Assembly (NCBI RefSeq): GCF_018873765.1
Contig: NC_057916.1
Location: forward strand, 30,417,501 to 30,481,500
Origin: Telopea speciosissima
Taxonomy: Eukaryota; Streptophyta; Magnoliopsida; Proteales; Proteaceae
Reading direction: 5' to 3'
DNA: 64,000 bases
Shown: piece after piece, positions 20,471 to 31,652 of the stretch
Position numbering within the stretch: position 1 is the stretch's first letter
Layout: each line of letters opens with the position of its first letter
Position numbers and translations under genes: made by a program
The notes under the pieces: generated by a model
What the model was told of the DNA's origin: nothing
The model's input: only the letters and a program-made list of their open reading frames with translations
Database searches by the model: none

Positions 20471-22040
20471 TTATTAACTATCGTTTTCATAGCTTAATTA
20501 TCACAGAATATAGATAAAGAGTTTAACTTCAAACTATTATTTTAATACATGAAACTTAAATCTGAATATTAGAATACTATAAATATAAAAATAATACATG
20601 GAATAGATACTTTGGAGTTAGGAGAAGGGTAAAATTACAAGAAAATTACTGAAAACTAGCATATTAATAGAGAGCCTAATTTTCAAAAAAACAAAAATAA
20701 ACTTTATTTTGGCATGCTACAGAGAGCCCACTATAAACCATGGTTGGGAGAAGCCTCTCTATCAAAAACAGGCCTCACACTATATTCCATAATAGTATTT
20801 CATCATCGCTATGTACATCCCTATGGTGAAAAAAAACAATGTCTATAAGTGGAGAGGACTCCTCAGGTATATGAAGGCACTAAGACCGTAGCAAACCATT
20901 GTGCGACTACAACTCTATAATTCCCACATCCCCTTGCATGTTGAGTGGTCATTGTACACGTGTAAAGATAACTTAGAGAAAGAACTATGAGCTGCATATG
21001 ATTTTAAATAAATACATTTTAGGGATGACAACAAATGGACTTCTGATAAGATCGGTGTCCTCTCATATTGGGTAACATATAGGATACAATATCATATCTT
21101 GTATGAGAGGATACCGATCTTGAGTGTCCATAGAAAGCTGGATTCTCAAGATCTATTGATATGTAGACTTAGGATTTTTGGTTTCCTTCATCTATAAAAC
21201 CTCCCCTGCGTTACCTCTTCCTCTCTCCATTCTCTCTATACACACTCTTTCCGGAGTTGAAGCTACTAACCAATATCTCAAGATTGAACTGAGAGGGGAG
21301 GGTGAATCAGTTCCCTTAATTTTCACATCTTCTGCAAACCACACAGTTGTTTACAGTTTCGCCTTGCACCACCAGAATGTGGCCAGGTTTACCAAGACCG
21401 TAAACCCACTCTGCAAAATAGCGATTAGTCTCCAACAAATAACAGTAGACATAGAGACACAATATACGTGGTTCACCTCACAGTATGTGAAGGCTATCTC
21501 TACGGAGCAATACTCCTCAGGGTTTCGTATATGCCCAGTACTCAACTTCAATACAATTAGACGCCCCTACGGCTAGGATACCCCTTACCCTGCTTCAACC
21601 TCTCACCTCAGTGAGGCCAATGACCTCAATCTCCAATACCAAATGGCCTCTGCCTTACAATCAATCAACTCAAATAATAGATTTCAATTACAAACCCAAC
21701 CCACAACAGATTACACTCTAGGTTCTACCCAATACATTCAAGAACAGAGAAATAAACCTAGAACTCAAGAGCAATGGTTTGTGAACACATTTACCTTCTC
21801 AAAGACAAACTTCCAACTCCAAAATGAATGTTGTGAGATCTTCAATAGAACGTATCAAGCATTCAAATCCATCACCAACATCCAAACCGATGTTTACTAT
21901 TGATTTCCTTCGCGTCTCTGCTCTCGAATCATGCCGGAATGGTAGAAGACGACTTCTCCTCAATTTCATTCTTCTCTAGGGCTCCAGAGATGCGTTTTTT
22001 GGTCCTCCCAAAAGAATATTTATATATTTCCATTGAATAT
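20471..22040. other. Intergenic, AT-rich, with a short perfect-arm inverted repeat
   Basis: No supported gene. 21,048-21,067 and 21,102-21,121 form an inverted repeat (AAGATCGGTGTCCTCTC, one mismatch), perhaps a tiny MITE. 21,170-21,900 has a TATAAAAC box and text typical of untranslated retroelement DNA (ACGTGGTTCACCTCACAG); the open frame there is not convincing. Confidence 0.5.
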
Positions 22041-22059
22041 CAAATCCATGTGGCGCCTG

Positions 22060-22389
22060 TGAGTTGAGCGCAGCATGATGGGCACTCAAATAATCTACCC
22101 ATACTTCTTTTTTATCGTAATAAAAGTCTTTATTAAAATCTGTCCGCTCAAACAATCTATTCATACTTATTTTTTCTAGTAATAAAAGTCTTTATTAAAA
22201 TCATTGTCAAACACACATGGAAGAAATGAATAAATAAATGAAGAAATTTGAAGAAATAAATAAATATATGAGCAAATAAAACACTCATGGAAGAAATAAC
22301 TAAATAAATGAAGAAAATGGAAGAAATGAAGGGGAGGTGGGGTGGTTGAAGGAAGGAGGACAGTAAGAGAAAGAAAAAGAGTACAGAAA
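22060..22389 (+). promoter_or_regulatory. Promoter region of copy E
   Basis: Contains the blocks shared with the copy D repeats: ACTCAAATAATCTA, two AATAAAAGTCTTTATT units, TAAATAAATATATGAG, and the purine leader AAGAGAAAGAAAAAGAG before the ATG. Inferred promoter; no transcription start is visible directly. Confidence 0.55.
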
Positions 22390-23840
22390 ATGGCGTCCGT
22401 CTCTGGTGGTGGCGAAATTGCAGGAGGGAGTACGTATGACCGAACAAAAGAGTTAAAGGAATTCGATGAAACTAAGGCTGGTGTGAAGGGACTCGTAGAT
22501 GCCGGGGTAGTGAAGGTACCCCGTATCTTCTTCAACCCCCCTGACGTCCACCTCCGTGAACCAGAAGACTCCATCCACATGAGAAGTCATTCTCACGCTC
22601 AGACCCAACAACTGAGTTTTCCTGTCATAGACCTGAAGGAATGCATCACTGACAATAAAGACTTGACTCCAAGGAAAGAAGTGGTCGACCAAGTTCGTAA
22701 GGCATCAGAAACATGGGGTTTCTTCCAGGTGGTGAATCATGGGATCCCTGATACCGTATTGGAGGAGATGCTACAAGGCGTTCGAAGTTTCTTCGAACAA
22801 GACATCGAGTTGAAGAAACAACTATTTTCCCGGGATGTCATCAACAGGAGGGTGGTATACAGCAGCAATTTCGCTCTCTACAACTCTCCCTCTGCCAATT
22901 GGAGGGACTCCTTGTACTGCCTCATGTCTCCTCCCCCTCTCAATCCTGATCAATTGCCTCCAATTTGCAGGTAGGTATATCTAATTAGAAATTCCCACTT
23001 CTGGATTTCATTAATTGATCCTTCCAACCAATTCAAGGGTTTTTTTCCCCACCTCTGTTCTCCATCTTCGTTTCTGAGTGGTGAAGATGAGAGTTGAGAA
23101 TGAAAATACTAACTAGTTTGATTAATCTGCTAGAGATATAATGGTGGAGTACAACAAGCAAATGATTAGAATTGGGAATGTTTTGTTTGGGTTACTGTCG
23201 GAGGCGTTGGGACTAAGCCCCCACCACTTGACAGACATGGGTTGCGCCGATGGGCATGTCTTTCTGTGTCACTACTACCCTGCATGCCCTGAGCCGGAAC
23301 TGACCATCGGCACTACCAAACATGCCGACTATGATTTCCTTACTGTTCTCCTCCAAGACCAGATCGGTGGCCTCCAAATTCTTCACCAGAACCAATGGGT
23401 AGATGTTCCTCCCATCCCTGGAGCTCTTATTGTCAACATTGGGGATCTTCTGCAGGCAAGTTTGATCTTCCCTTCTCTGTCTCCATGAAAGAAAAAAAAA
23501 AATAAATAAATAAATTCCATAATTGTAAACTACGAAGTTGTTGTGATGCTAATTGATTGATTGATATGTGCATTGTGATTTGTGGCAGCTTATATCTAAT
23601 GATAGGCTCAAGAGCGTTGAACATCGAGTACTGGCCAATAAAATAGGCCCAAGAGTATCACTGGCATGCTTCTTTACTACTGGCCTTCTACCATCTGCAA
23701 GGATCTATGGGCCGATAACGGAGTTCCTATCAGACCACAATCCCCCCATTTATAAAGAAACCACTGCCAAAGAATATACCACATATGCCGCTACAAAGGG
23801 ACTCAATGGGATCTCGGCGTTGGAACATTTCAAGCTGTGA
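22390..23840 (+). CDS. 2-oxoglutarate/Fe(II) dioxygenase copy E, intact
   Basis: Same family as copy D. Exons 22,390-22,970, 23,134-23,455, 23,589-23,840 give 384 residues. Start at [13 protein letters not shown]; the longer open frame upstream begins at a non-ATG codon in the leader. [10 protein letters not shown] and [12 protein letters not shown] in the N-terminal domain; iron ligands H257, D259 ([10 protein letters not shown]), H313; R323-V-S325 for 2-oxoglutarate. Intron 2 uses a GC donor. It differs from D over the whole length (e.g. [13 protein letters not shown] against [13 protein letters not shown], and a QQ insertion before LSFPV), so D and E could differ in substrate. No defect is visible. 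Confidence 0.93.
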
Positions 23841-23989
23841 GGGAAATACTAATAGCTTAATGTTACTAGGTTGCTCGTTGCCAATTGTCATTGCTATTAA
23901 TTATGGGGGATGTCATTTTGTTTTAAGGGCATAGTCACGTTGGACTTAAGGTGTTGTGTGGCAGTGTTTTTTTAGTGTATGTGTTGTCA

Positions 23990-24300
23990 AATGTGCTGGG
24001 TATGTTTTCAAATGTATTTAGTATGTGTCACGATGTGCCGAGATGTGTTTGACATGTGTGTAGATGTCAGTTAATGTGTACAATTTGGTTCATGATGTGT
24101 CTGATGTGTTTCACATGTGTACAACATGTTTCGGATGTGTATGGCATGGCATGTGTTTGTATGTGCATGGCATATACAACATGCTTGATAATGTATTTGG
24201 ATGATGTTGAGATGTACGACAATATGTATGGCATGTGGTAGCATGCATGGTACTGTGGATGCATGCATATTTCTAATGATGCTCATGCATGGTATGGTAA
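23990..24300 (+). repeat. Degenerate GATGTGT-type minisatellite, 3' of copy E
   Basis: Counterpart of the block behind copy D. Followed by an uninterrupted TTTAATTAATTATTCGG at 24,432-24,448, the unoccupied form of the Mutator-like insertion site behind D and F. Confidence 0.7.
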
Positions 24301-24825
24301 TGTTCATTATAACATCTTGATTTTTTTTTCAGAAATCTTATGGCATGTATTTCACATCGCCAGGTGTTGATCGCTTCGATCTGCAACGAAACCTGAAGAT
24401 TGAGTATCTTTTCCCAACTGTAATTTTCTTATTTAATTAATTATTCGGTATAAGGTCTATATTAATCCCAAGAATTAATCTATGGTCTGCAGTCCTCCTT
24501 ATTTAATTAAAGAGTGTGCATGGTATACATGTAGTTAGAAAAATATATTTTCTTTTATGTACTAATCTTAGAGCACCTTAGATGTTATTTAATTTTATTT
24601 AAGGTATTAGACTCATTTTAATTAATTTGAATCAATAGGGTTTAATGGATTCATGAGGTCTATTAGTTATAAGGTAGTTTGAAGTTAAACAAAGGTATAA
24701 TAGTAACACCACATTGGTCAGAGGATTGCATGATCATTTTGAGTCAAACCAAGGGTAATTTGGTAACTTCACAATAGTCAAGTGGCCTAAAACAAAAGAT
24801 TACATGTTTTTTTCATGGGGATGAG

Positions 24826-25000
24826 GATGGGTTTGGCTGTGGCTGTGGCTGTGGCTGTGGATGGAACAAGGCTATCCTTCATGGAGGGCATTAGGAGGGT
24901 GGATGAAAATACGAGGTAAGTTCACCACCCCAGCGTCTACCAATCCCTTCACACCAACTTTGGTATCAGCAAATGCCCTTAACTCTATTTGGTCTTGTAG
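24826..25000 (-). pseudogene. 2-OG dioxygenase fragment G (start of exon 1)
   Basis: Minus strand reads [16 protein letters not shown] and LPRIFIHPPNALHEG, closest to copy A (FVHSPNALHEG), then a GGCTGT repeat at 24,835-24,861 (His-Ser repeat in the sense frame). Nothing of the rest of the gene is present. It lies between E and F in opposite orientation. Confidence 0.75.
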
Positions 25001-25916
25001 GGGGTGCATATTCCACGCAAGCATCCTTCTAACCGTTAGATTAGGACAACTCATTTAAGAATCTTGATTTAATTAAGAGAATAAAAAAAGATTAATTCAA
25101 TTAAATCATTAATCAATTAATAAATGAAACTTTTACAGGTAACCGGTATTAAGATTTACAAATAAAATTGATTTAATAATGATGAGAAGAAGAGAGAAAT
25201 GATTCGTTGAGAAACCGGTGAAGAGAGCTGATAGAAAGAAAAAAGTAGAAGTAGATAAGATACTAGACACACTCTACGATTCTTGTTTTGTTTTCAAAAT
25301 CATTCAAACAATTTTCACGATCCTTGCTATTAGTAGATAACTCTCTCTCTCTCTCTTAATCCACGGAGAGTTTATTGTTGTTTTGTGTTTTTTTTCTTTA
25401 AAAAATTCCTTAACCAAGTTTACTCACTATTTTGTGGATTCAGCAAAAACGGAGCAAGTGGGCTTATGCCAGGAGATATAGTGGGCATTGTCGTTTGGAA
25501 TTTGGCAAGGGTTAAAGTGGCGAGCAGTGAAATGAGATTTCCAACAACGGTGATGAGAGTAGTTGCAACAATGTATGTTTTGAACGATTGAGATGCGGAG
25601 AGAGGGATCTAACCGTCGATAAAGTGGGGATGTAACCAGGCGTACAATATTTCATCTCATCCCTTTGTCCGGTGAATCTTTTCTTTTTCGTTTTTTAGTT
25701 CTATTTTATCTTTGTAGCCAACGGGAAGTCTAGCACATGGTGTCTATCTTTCTAGCATGTGGGTTTGACATCTGAGACACTTGAAAGAAGAAAAAAGCCT
25801 ATGCTATCTTGACGTTCAAGCATAGTTTGTCCGGGCAATTGCTATCACCACTTACCCTGAGCCTATATTTATTAAAGAGGAGGGGGCGCGATGAGACGGA
25901 CAAGAAGCGAAAGAAA
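25001..25916. other. Spacer and upstream region of copy F
   Basis: No gene. A CT repeat at 25,341-25,358. From about 25,455 to 25,665 it matches 48,040-48,235 (GGATCTAACCGTC, AATAAAGTGG) and part of the copy C upstream region, i.e. the family upstream block. TATATTTATTAAAG at 25,864 could be the TATA region for F. Confidence 0.55.
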
Positions 25917-27381
25917 ATGGCGTCCGTCTCTCCCAGACCCAGTGGCGAAATTTCAGGAGAGAGTACATATGACCGGACAAAAGAGTTGAAGGAATTCGAT
26001 GAAACAAGAGCTGGCGTGAAGGGACTCGTAGATGCCGGGGTGAGGAAGGTACCCCGTATCTTCTACAACGCCCCTGACGTCCACCTCCATGAACCAGAAG
26101 ACTCCATCCACAGTAGTCATTCTCACGCACAGACCCAACTGAGTTTTCCTGTTATAGACCTGCAGGACTGGATCACTGATAATAAAGACTTGAGTCGGAG
26201 GAAGGAAGTGGTCCACCAAGTCCGAAAGGCGTCGGAAACATGGGGTTTCTTTCAGGTTGTGAATCATGGGATCCCTGCCAGCGTATTGGAGGAGATGCTG
26301 CAAGGCGTTCGAAGTTTCTTCGAACAAGACATCGAGTTGAAGAAACAGCTATTTTCCCGGGATGCCGCCAACAGAAGGGTGATATACAACAGCAATTTCA
26401 CTCTCTACACCTCTCCCTCTGCCGATTGGAGGGACTCCTTGTACTGCCTCATGTCTCCTCCCCCTCTCGACCTTGATCAGTTGCCTCTAGTTTGCAGGTA
26501 GGTATACCTAATTAGAAATTCCCAATATATCTGGATTTCATTAATTAATTGATCCTTCCAACCAATTCAAGGGTCTTTTTCCTCCACCTCTGTTCTCCAT
26601 TTTTTTTCTGAGTTGTGAATATGAGAGATTAAAAATGAAAATACTAACTAGTTAATTTGATTAATCTGCTAGAGATATAATGGTGGAGTACAACAAGCAA
26701 GTAATTAGAATTGGGAATGTTTGGTTTGGGTTACTGTCGGAGGCGTTAGGACTAAACCCCCAGCACTTGGCAGAAATGGGTTGCGCCGATGGGCATTCCA
26801 TTCTTTGTCACTACTACCCTGCATGTCCCGAGCCGGAACTGACCATCGGCACTAGCAAGCATGCCGACTATGATTTCCTTACTGTTCTCCTCCAAGACCA
26901 GATCGGTGGCCTCCAAATTCTTCAGCAGAATCAATGGGTAGATGTTCCTCCCATCCCTAGAGCTCTTATTGTCAACATTGGGGATCTTCTGCAGGCAAGT
27001 TTGATCTTCCCTTCTCGGTTAAGTTGATACATAACTAGCTAAATAAAAAAAAAAAATCCATAAACCTATTGTAAACTACAAAGTTGTTGTGATGCTAATT
27101 GATTGATTTGTGCATTTTGATTGTGGCAGCTTATATCCAATGATAGGCTCAAGAGCGTTGAACATCGAGTACTGGCCAATAAAATAGGCCCAAGAGTATG
27201 AGTGGCATGCTTCTTTACTACTGGCTATCTACCATCTGCAAGGATCTATGGGCCGATAACGGAGTTACTGTCAGACCACAATCCCCCCATTTATAGAGAA
27301 ACCACCGCCAAAGAATATACCACATATGGCCACAAAAAGGGACTCAATGGGATCTCAGCGTTGGAACATTTCAAGCTGTGA
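25917..27381 (+). pseudogene. 2-OG dioxygenase copy F, premature stop at the RxS serine
   Basis: Exons 25,917-26,497, 26,673-26,994, 27,130-27,381; nearly identical to copy D including introns and 3' flank. Iron ligands H257, D259 and H313 and R323 are intact. Codon 325, the serine of the 2-oxoglutarate RxS motif in D and E (TCA), is TGA at 27,199-27,201, removing the last 60 residues. Two further unusual changes are V-W-F for V-L-F in exon 2 and P-R-A-L for P-G-A-L. The frame after the stop is otherwise open to SALEHFKL. Recent pseudogene, or a base error. Confidence 0.88.
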
Positions 27382-28194
27382 ACTTCAGCTTCACATTGGA
27401 AATACTGATAGCTTATTAATGTTACTAGGTTAGTCTTTGCTAATTGACATTGCTGCTAGTTTTGGGGGAGTGGGTTTTAAATGCATAGTCACGTTGGATT
27501 TAAGATATTATGTGGCAGTGCTTTCAGTGTATGTATTGTCATTATTGGTTTCAAGTATTAGGATGTGTTTGAGATGTCAGTTTATTTTATGAAGGGAAAT
27601 TTTCACGTACTTCTCCTGAGATTTGCCTTAAGTACACTTTTACTTGTGAGGTTTGAAAAATTTCACGGACCAGTACCCAGTCCTTTAACTGGTGATCTGA
27701 AAACGTTAAAATTGTGTTTTAATTGGCCAAAATGCCCTTTATGCTAAAATGAACCTATTTTTTCATTATTTCCCTTATTTCTATTCTTGCAGATCCCTAA
27801 CCTGCAACTCATCCTAAAAGCTTGAGTTTTTTCCAATGGCAGAACAGGGGAGAAGAGTGAATAACATAAAAAAAAAAATAAATAAATAAATGTTAACGTT
27901 GGGTAAAACTGTTCATCTTCTTCCCCAATTTTATTTTTAAGCCCAGGCTGCCTGCAACTAAGAACAGAAAGGGAGGAAGGTTCTGTCTTCTCTTCGTGTA
28001 CTCAACCCTTTCAATATATCACTACTATATTAATTACGACTTGGAATTCCATGTCTGAGCTCCGAGCTCTCGATTCTGTTCTTTAGATTTTTCTCCCAAA
28101 CAGAGCAGAAGAAGAACTGTAGAACACCGCCATGGCCCCATTGTCCTTTGCAATTTCTCTTGGGTTCTGAGGGAAAAAAAAGAATAAAGAAAAA

Positions 28195-28323
28195 CTATCG
28201 GATGGCCTAAAATACAAGGATTAGTAATGGTGAAACAATCGGATAGGTCATCAAGAGCTTCTCGAACCCAAGATGAGTAGCGAATATTAAAGGACTGATC
28301 CATCAGACCAATTGTGATTCCAT
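28195..28323 (-). pseudogene. Captured exon fragment of a PAS/LOV (TLP1/LLP-like) protein
   Basis: Minus strand starts ATGGAATCACAATTGG (MESQL), and after a 1-base deletion reads MDQSFNIRYSSWVREAL, then CFTITNPCILGHPIVF. This resembles the N-terminus and the beginning of the first LOV domain of the TWIN LOV / PAS-LOV B proteins. The rest of the gene, including the flavin-binding cysteine, is absent. Identification rests on recall of the family. Confidence 0.6.
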
Positions 28324-29040
28324 CGCTGCTGTGGTTGATCTTCTTCTTTGTCTTGATAATTTGCTGGCGTGCTTAGTGTACGAGTGAATCCCAATCCCAT
28401 GTGTCCACGTCTAGGGCGTCACCTACTCTTGTGCACCGTAGTTTGAATTAGCAAAACCCAACTCTGAAAATTGAAGAGAACATGGATTGCTGGAATAAGA
28501 GAACATAGAAATAGATGCAATTGGGTATTGTAATCAGTTATTTCTCAAAAAGTATAGTGGGGAAAAATTAGTTAAATGTGGGAAGTAAGGAGATTCTCAC
28601 ACGAAAGAGCTCTTCAAGGTTTTTTGGGTTAGGGTTTTCAAGAATTTCTAGAAATTAAATCCTGATTTGGGGGTTTCTCTTAAGATTAGGGTTTTTATAG
28701 ATTGGGGCTCGGATGGGAGTTTGTCCATTTGCCGTTTGAGAAGACGATTACCTTGGGGTGAGTTCTTTAGGTTGAGGGTTTTAATTAATTAGATTAGATT
28801 TCAGAAATGGAAGGTGAAAGGGAAGTGATATTGGCTGTGGTGCAAGGAAAATTGGAGCAGTAAAAATGGAATAATAATAGGAAGAAGAAGAGGAAACCCA
28901 GGCGGAGAAGAAGAAGATGGGGAGGAAATGATGTGGACATTGTTTTCCCCTTTGGTTTCCCCTGGCTCAGGAGGTTGCCCATGGCTATGCTCACTTCCTT
29001 TTTTGTTTTTTCTTCAAAACCCAGCAAAACCAGGACCATT

Positions 29041-29212
29041 ATCACCTTCAATTCTGACACCCTCCAATTCCCCTTCAATTACTCACATTGGAGCTGAAAT
29101 GACCACTTACCCACTGCTTGGACACATTTCCCAAGGCAAATGGGTAAGTGATCATTTCACTCCCATGTGAGGGATTGGAGGGAATTGGAGGGTGTCAGAA
29201 TTGGAAGGGATA
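29041..29212. mobile_element. 172-bp MITE nested in the Mutator-like element
   Basis: Long inverted arms: AATTCTGACACCCTCC and its complement, then AAATGACCACTTACCCA and its complement near the centre. ACCATT on both sides (29,035-29,040; 29,213-29,218) may be the target duplication. Confidence 0.7.
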
Positions 29213-29560
29213 ACCATTCGCAAAACCATGCGGCTAGGAAGAAGAAGAGGACATTAGTATCATTTAACCCCATCAAGGGTATATTGGTCATAATAGGACT
29301 TAGTAATTCCTACCATTAGCAACTAATGTGTACAGTTAACGGATTGGTTGTTTTTGTTAATTAGTTTGGAAAGTGAGATTCCAAACCTCACTGGTCAAAG
29401 TGTAATTACGGCAAACCTCAAGGGAGGTACGTGAAAATTTTTGTTTAGTTAATTATTCGGTATAATTTTTAATTTAATACCAAGAAGGCAAGAACTAATC
29501 TATGGTCTTGAGTCCTCCTTATTTAATTAAAAAATGTGCATGTTATACATGTAAGAATCC

Positions 29561-29995
29561 GGATCAGCTACCCACATAAATATATTTTCTTTATGTACTA
29601 AAGCACCTTAGATGTTATTTAATTTTATTTAAGGTATTAGACCCATCTTAATTAATTTGAACCAATAGGTACATTTGGGTTTAATGGATTCATGAGGTCT
29701 ATTATTTATAAGGAAGTTTGAAGTTAAAGCAAGGGTATACTGATAACACCACATTGGTTCTGTCCCCACCCGTCCCCATGTGGGTAGCTGATCCAAACTC
29801 CACATGTAATTAGAAAATATATTTCCTTTATGTACTAAAGCACCTTAGATGTTATTTAATTTTATTTAAGTTAAGGTATTAGACCCACCTTAATTAATTT
29901 GAACCAATAGGTACATTTGGGTTTAATGGATTCATGAGGTCTATTAGTTATAAGGAAGTTTGAAGTTAAAGCAAGGGTATACTGATAACACCACC
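29561..29995. repeat. Direct duplication bracketed by an inverted repeat
   Basis: About 29,578-29,756 and 29,816-29,995 repeat the same block (TATGTACTAAAGCACC ... GTATACTGATAACACC). The first unit is bracketed by a 17-bp inverted repeat GGATCAGCTACCCACAT (29,561-29,577) / ATGTGGGTAGCTGATCC (29,778-29,794). Copy E has a single unit at about 24,540-24,715. Confidence 0.75.
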
Positions 29996-30567
29996 ATGGT
30001 TAAAGGATTGCATGGTCATTTTGAGTCAGACCAAGGGTAGTTTGGTAACTTCGCAATGGTCTAGTGGTTGCATGGTTATTATGACCTAAAACAAAGGATT
30101 TCATTGTCTTTTCATGGGAAAGTGGTACCATGGTCAAACAAAGATTATGGATGCCTATTGGTCAAGAAGTGAGGCAAGACATTAAATTGGTGGGTACAAA
30201 TGAGATTTCCTGAGGAAGAAAATCGGAAGGGTCGAGAAGAGGAAGAAACAGACTAGAGGACAGAAAGAAACAAGAAAAGAAAGGAAGAAGTTAAGGATAT
30301 AAACGGATTTAATGCGGTCGGATAGTGGCATTATTATATTTGTATCCGATTAGATTCGGACTGATTCAGATAATATCCTATTAGTTTTCAGACGAATTCG
30401 GATAATATCCTATCCGTTTTGTTGATGAGGGTTAGGGTTGAGAATTGAGAGTTTTTTTTTTTTTGATAAAGGAGAATTTATAGTTCAGCAATTACCCTTT
30501 CTTCTACTCTTCTCAATCTTTGATTTTCTTACCTTTTTTATTTTTATTGTATCTTGTATTTATTTTA

Positions 30568-31165
30568 ATAGATATGTTATTCCATGTATCACCGTCCATA
30601 AAACAATATATATATATATATATAATATATATATATATAGAATTGAGTCGGACAGAGACCTAGAGGGGATAAAGATCTGGGTTGCAAACATTAGGGAGAG
30701 AGAGAGAGAGAGATATGCACATGCAACAATGGTGTTAGGCTTACGTTGCATAAACTATATGCCAAGGGCTATAGTGATTCCATGTATCACCGTCCATAAA
30801 ACAATATATATATATATATATACAATATATCTCTTGTATATATATATCACCGTCCATAAAACAATATATATATATATATATATATATACAAGAGATGTAT
30901 TGTATTTTTATTCTCTTTTATAACCTTTCAGTCGTGCTCGTCGGTCGTCGCTCCCTCGCCCCTTCCCAAGAGATGCCCCAATCTTTTATATTATATTCTC
31001 TTTTTTCATTTTTCATATATTGCTAATAATAAATAATATTAAATAAAATTAAATGAAATGAGGGTATAAGTGTCAAATGAAAGTTTAGCCACCAAGCATG
31101 TGTTCATACTTTTACAAAATAGTAAGATATATATCACTGTCCATAAAACAATATATATATATATA
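30568..31165. repeat. Recurring CCATGTATCACCGTCC + (TA)n motif
   Basis: The phrase ATCACYGTCCATAAAACAATATATA occurs at about 30,586, 30,788, 30,847 and 31,134, each followed by a TA run, and again at 47,879. In between is a block (TCGGACAGAGA, GAGAGAGATATGCACATG) also present at 47,930-48,050. No coding content. Confidence 0.7.
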
Positions 31166-31194
31166 TCACTATCCATATATAAAACAATATCTTA

Positions 31195-31445
31195 CCATAG
31201 CGGACTTCTTGGCCAAACAGGCAGTGAAATCGGGTTCTTCAATGACCAACTGTGCTCTTCCTAAACACATTGAGGATCAATTGGCTCATGATGCCATGGG
31301 TCTACCGAGATATCGGTTTTGGTAATTGAGGGATGTCCCTCCTTTGTTTGGAGTAGTTGTTTTAGTTCGTTTGTTTTTGGGCTTTGTGCCTGTTGTTTTT
31401 CTTTTCCTTTTTAATCCAATGACCCTTTAACACAAAACAAAATAG
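31195..31445 (+). mobile_element. L1-type LINE 3' fragment (RNase H tail)
   Basis: Encodes ADFLAKQAVKSG, then MGLPRYRFW and a stop, the end of the RNase H domain of plant L1 LINEs, followed by an untranslated tail TTAATCCAATGACCCTTTAACAC. All upstream protein sequence is missing. Confidence 0.6.
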
Positions 31446-31652
31446 GAATGGAGAAGGAAGACCCAAAGCGAGAAAAATCAAAGAAGAGACTGAAGTAATA
31501 ATGCTTTTAATGTGCAGAAAGGAAAATCACTCATTTCCAAAGGAACCCTGAATCTGAATTTATGGTTTTTTATCTAACACCAGAGAAAGCAGTAGAGCAT
31601 AAAACCCGGGAGAACTTCCAAAAGATATTATTAACAGAATACTCTTAATTAA

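Larger units (their letters stand above)
27594..29443. mobile_element. Mutator-like element (about 1.85 kb) carrying a LOV-gene fragment
   Basis: Left end GGGAAATTTTCACGTAC, right end inverted AATTTTCACGTACCTCCC; both arms continue through GAGGTTTG and a TTACACTTT-like block. The right target copy is TTTAGTTAA (29,444-29,452); the matching left copy TTTAATTAA is kept behind copy D, and copy E has the single unoccupied site, giving a 9-bp duplication. No transposase. Minus strand 28,195-28,323 encodes a piece of a plant PAS/LOV protein (see separate entry). A smaller MITE is nested at 29,041-29,212. Confidence 0.78.

Noticed and set aside
21178-21576. 132-codon open frame after a TATA-like box
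   Set aside because: Non-ATG or weak start, no conserved motif, and sequence typical of untranslated retroelement DNA.
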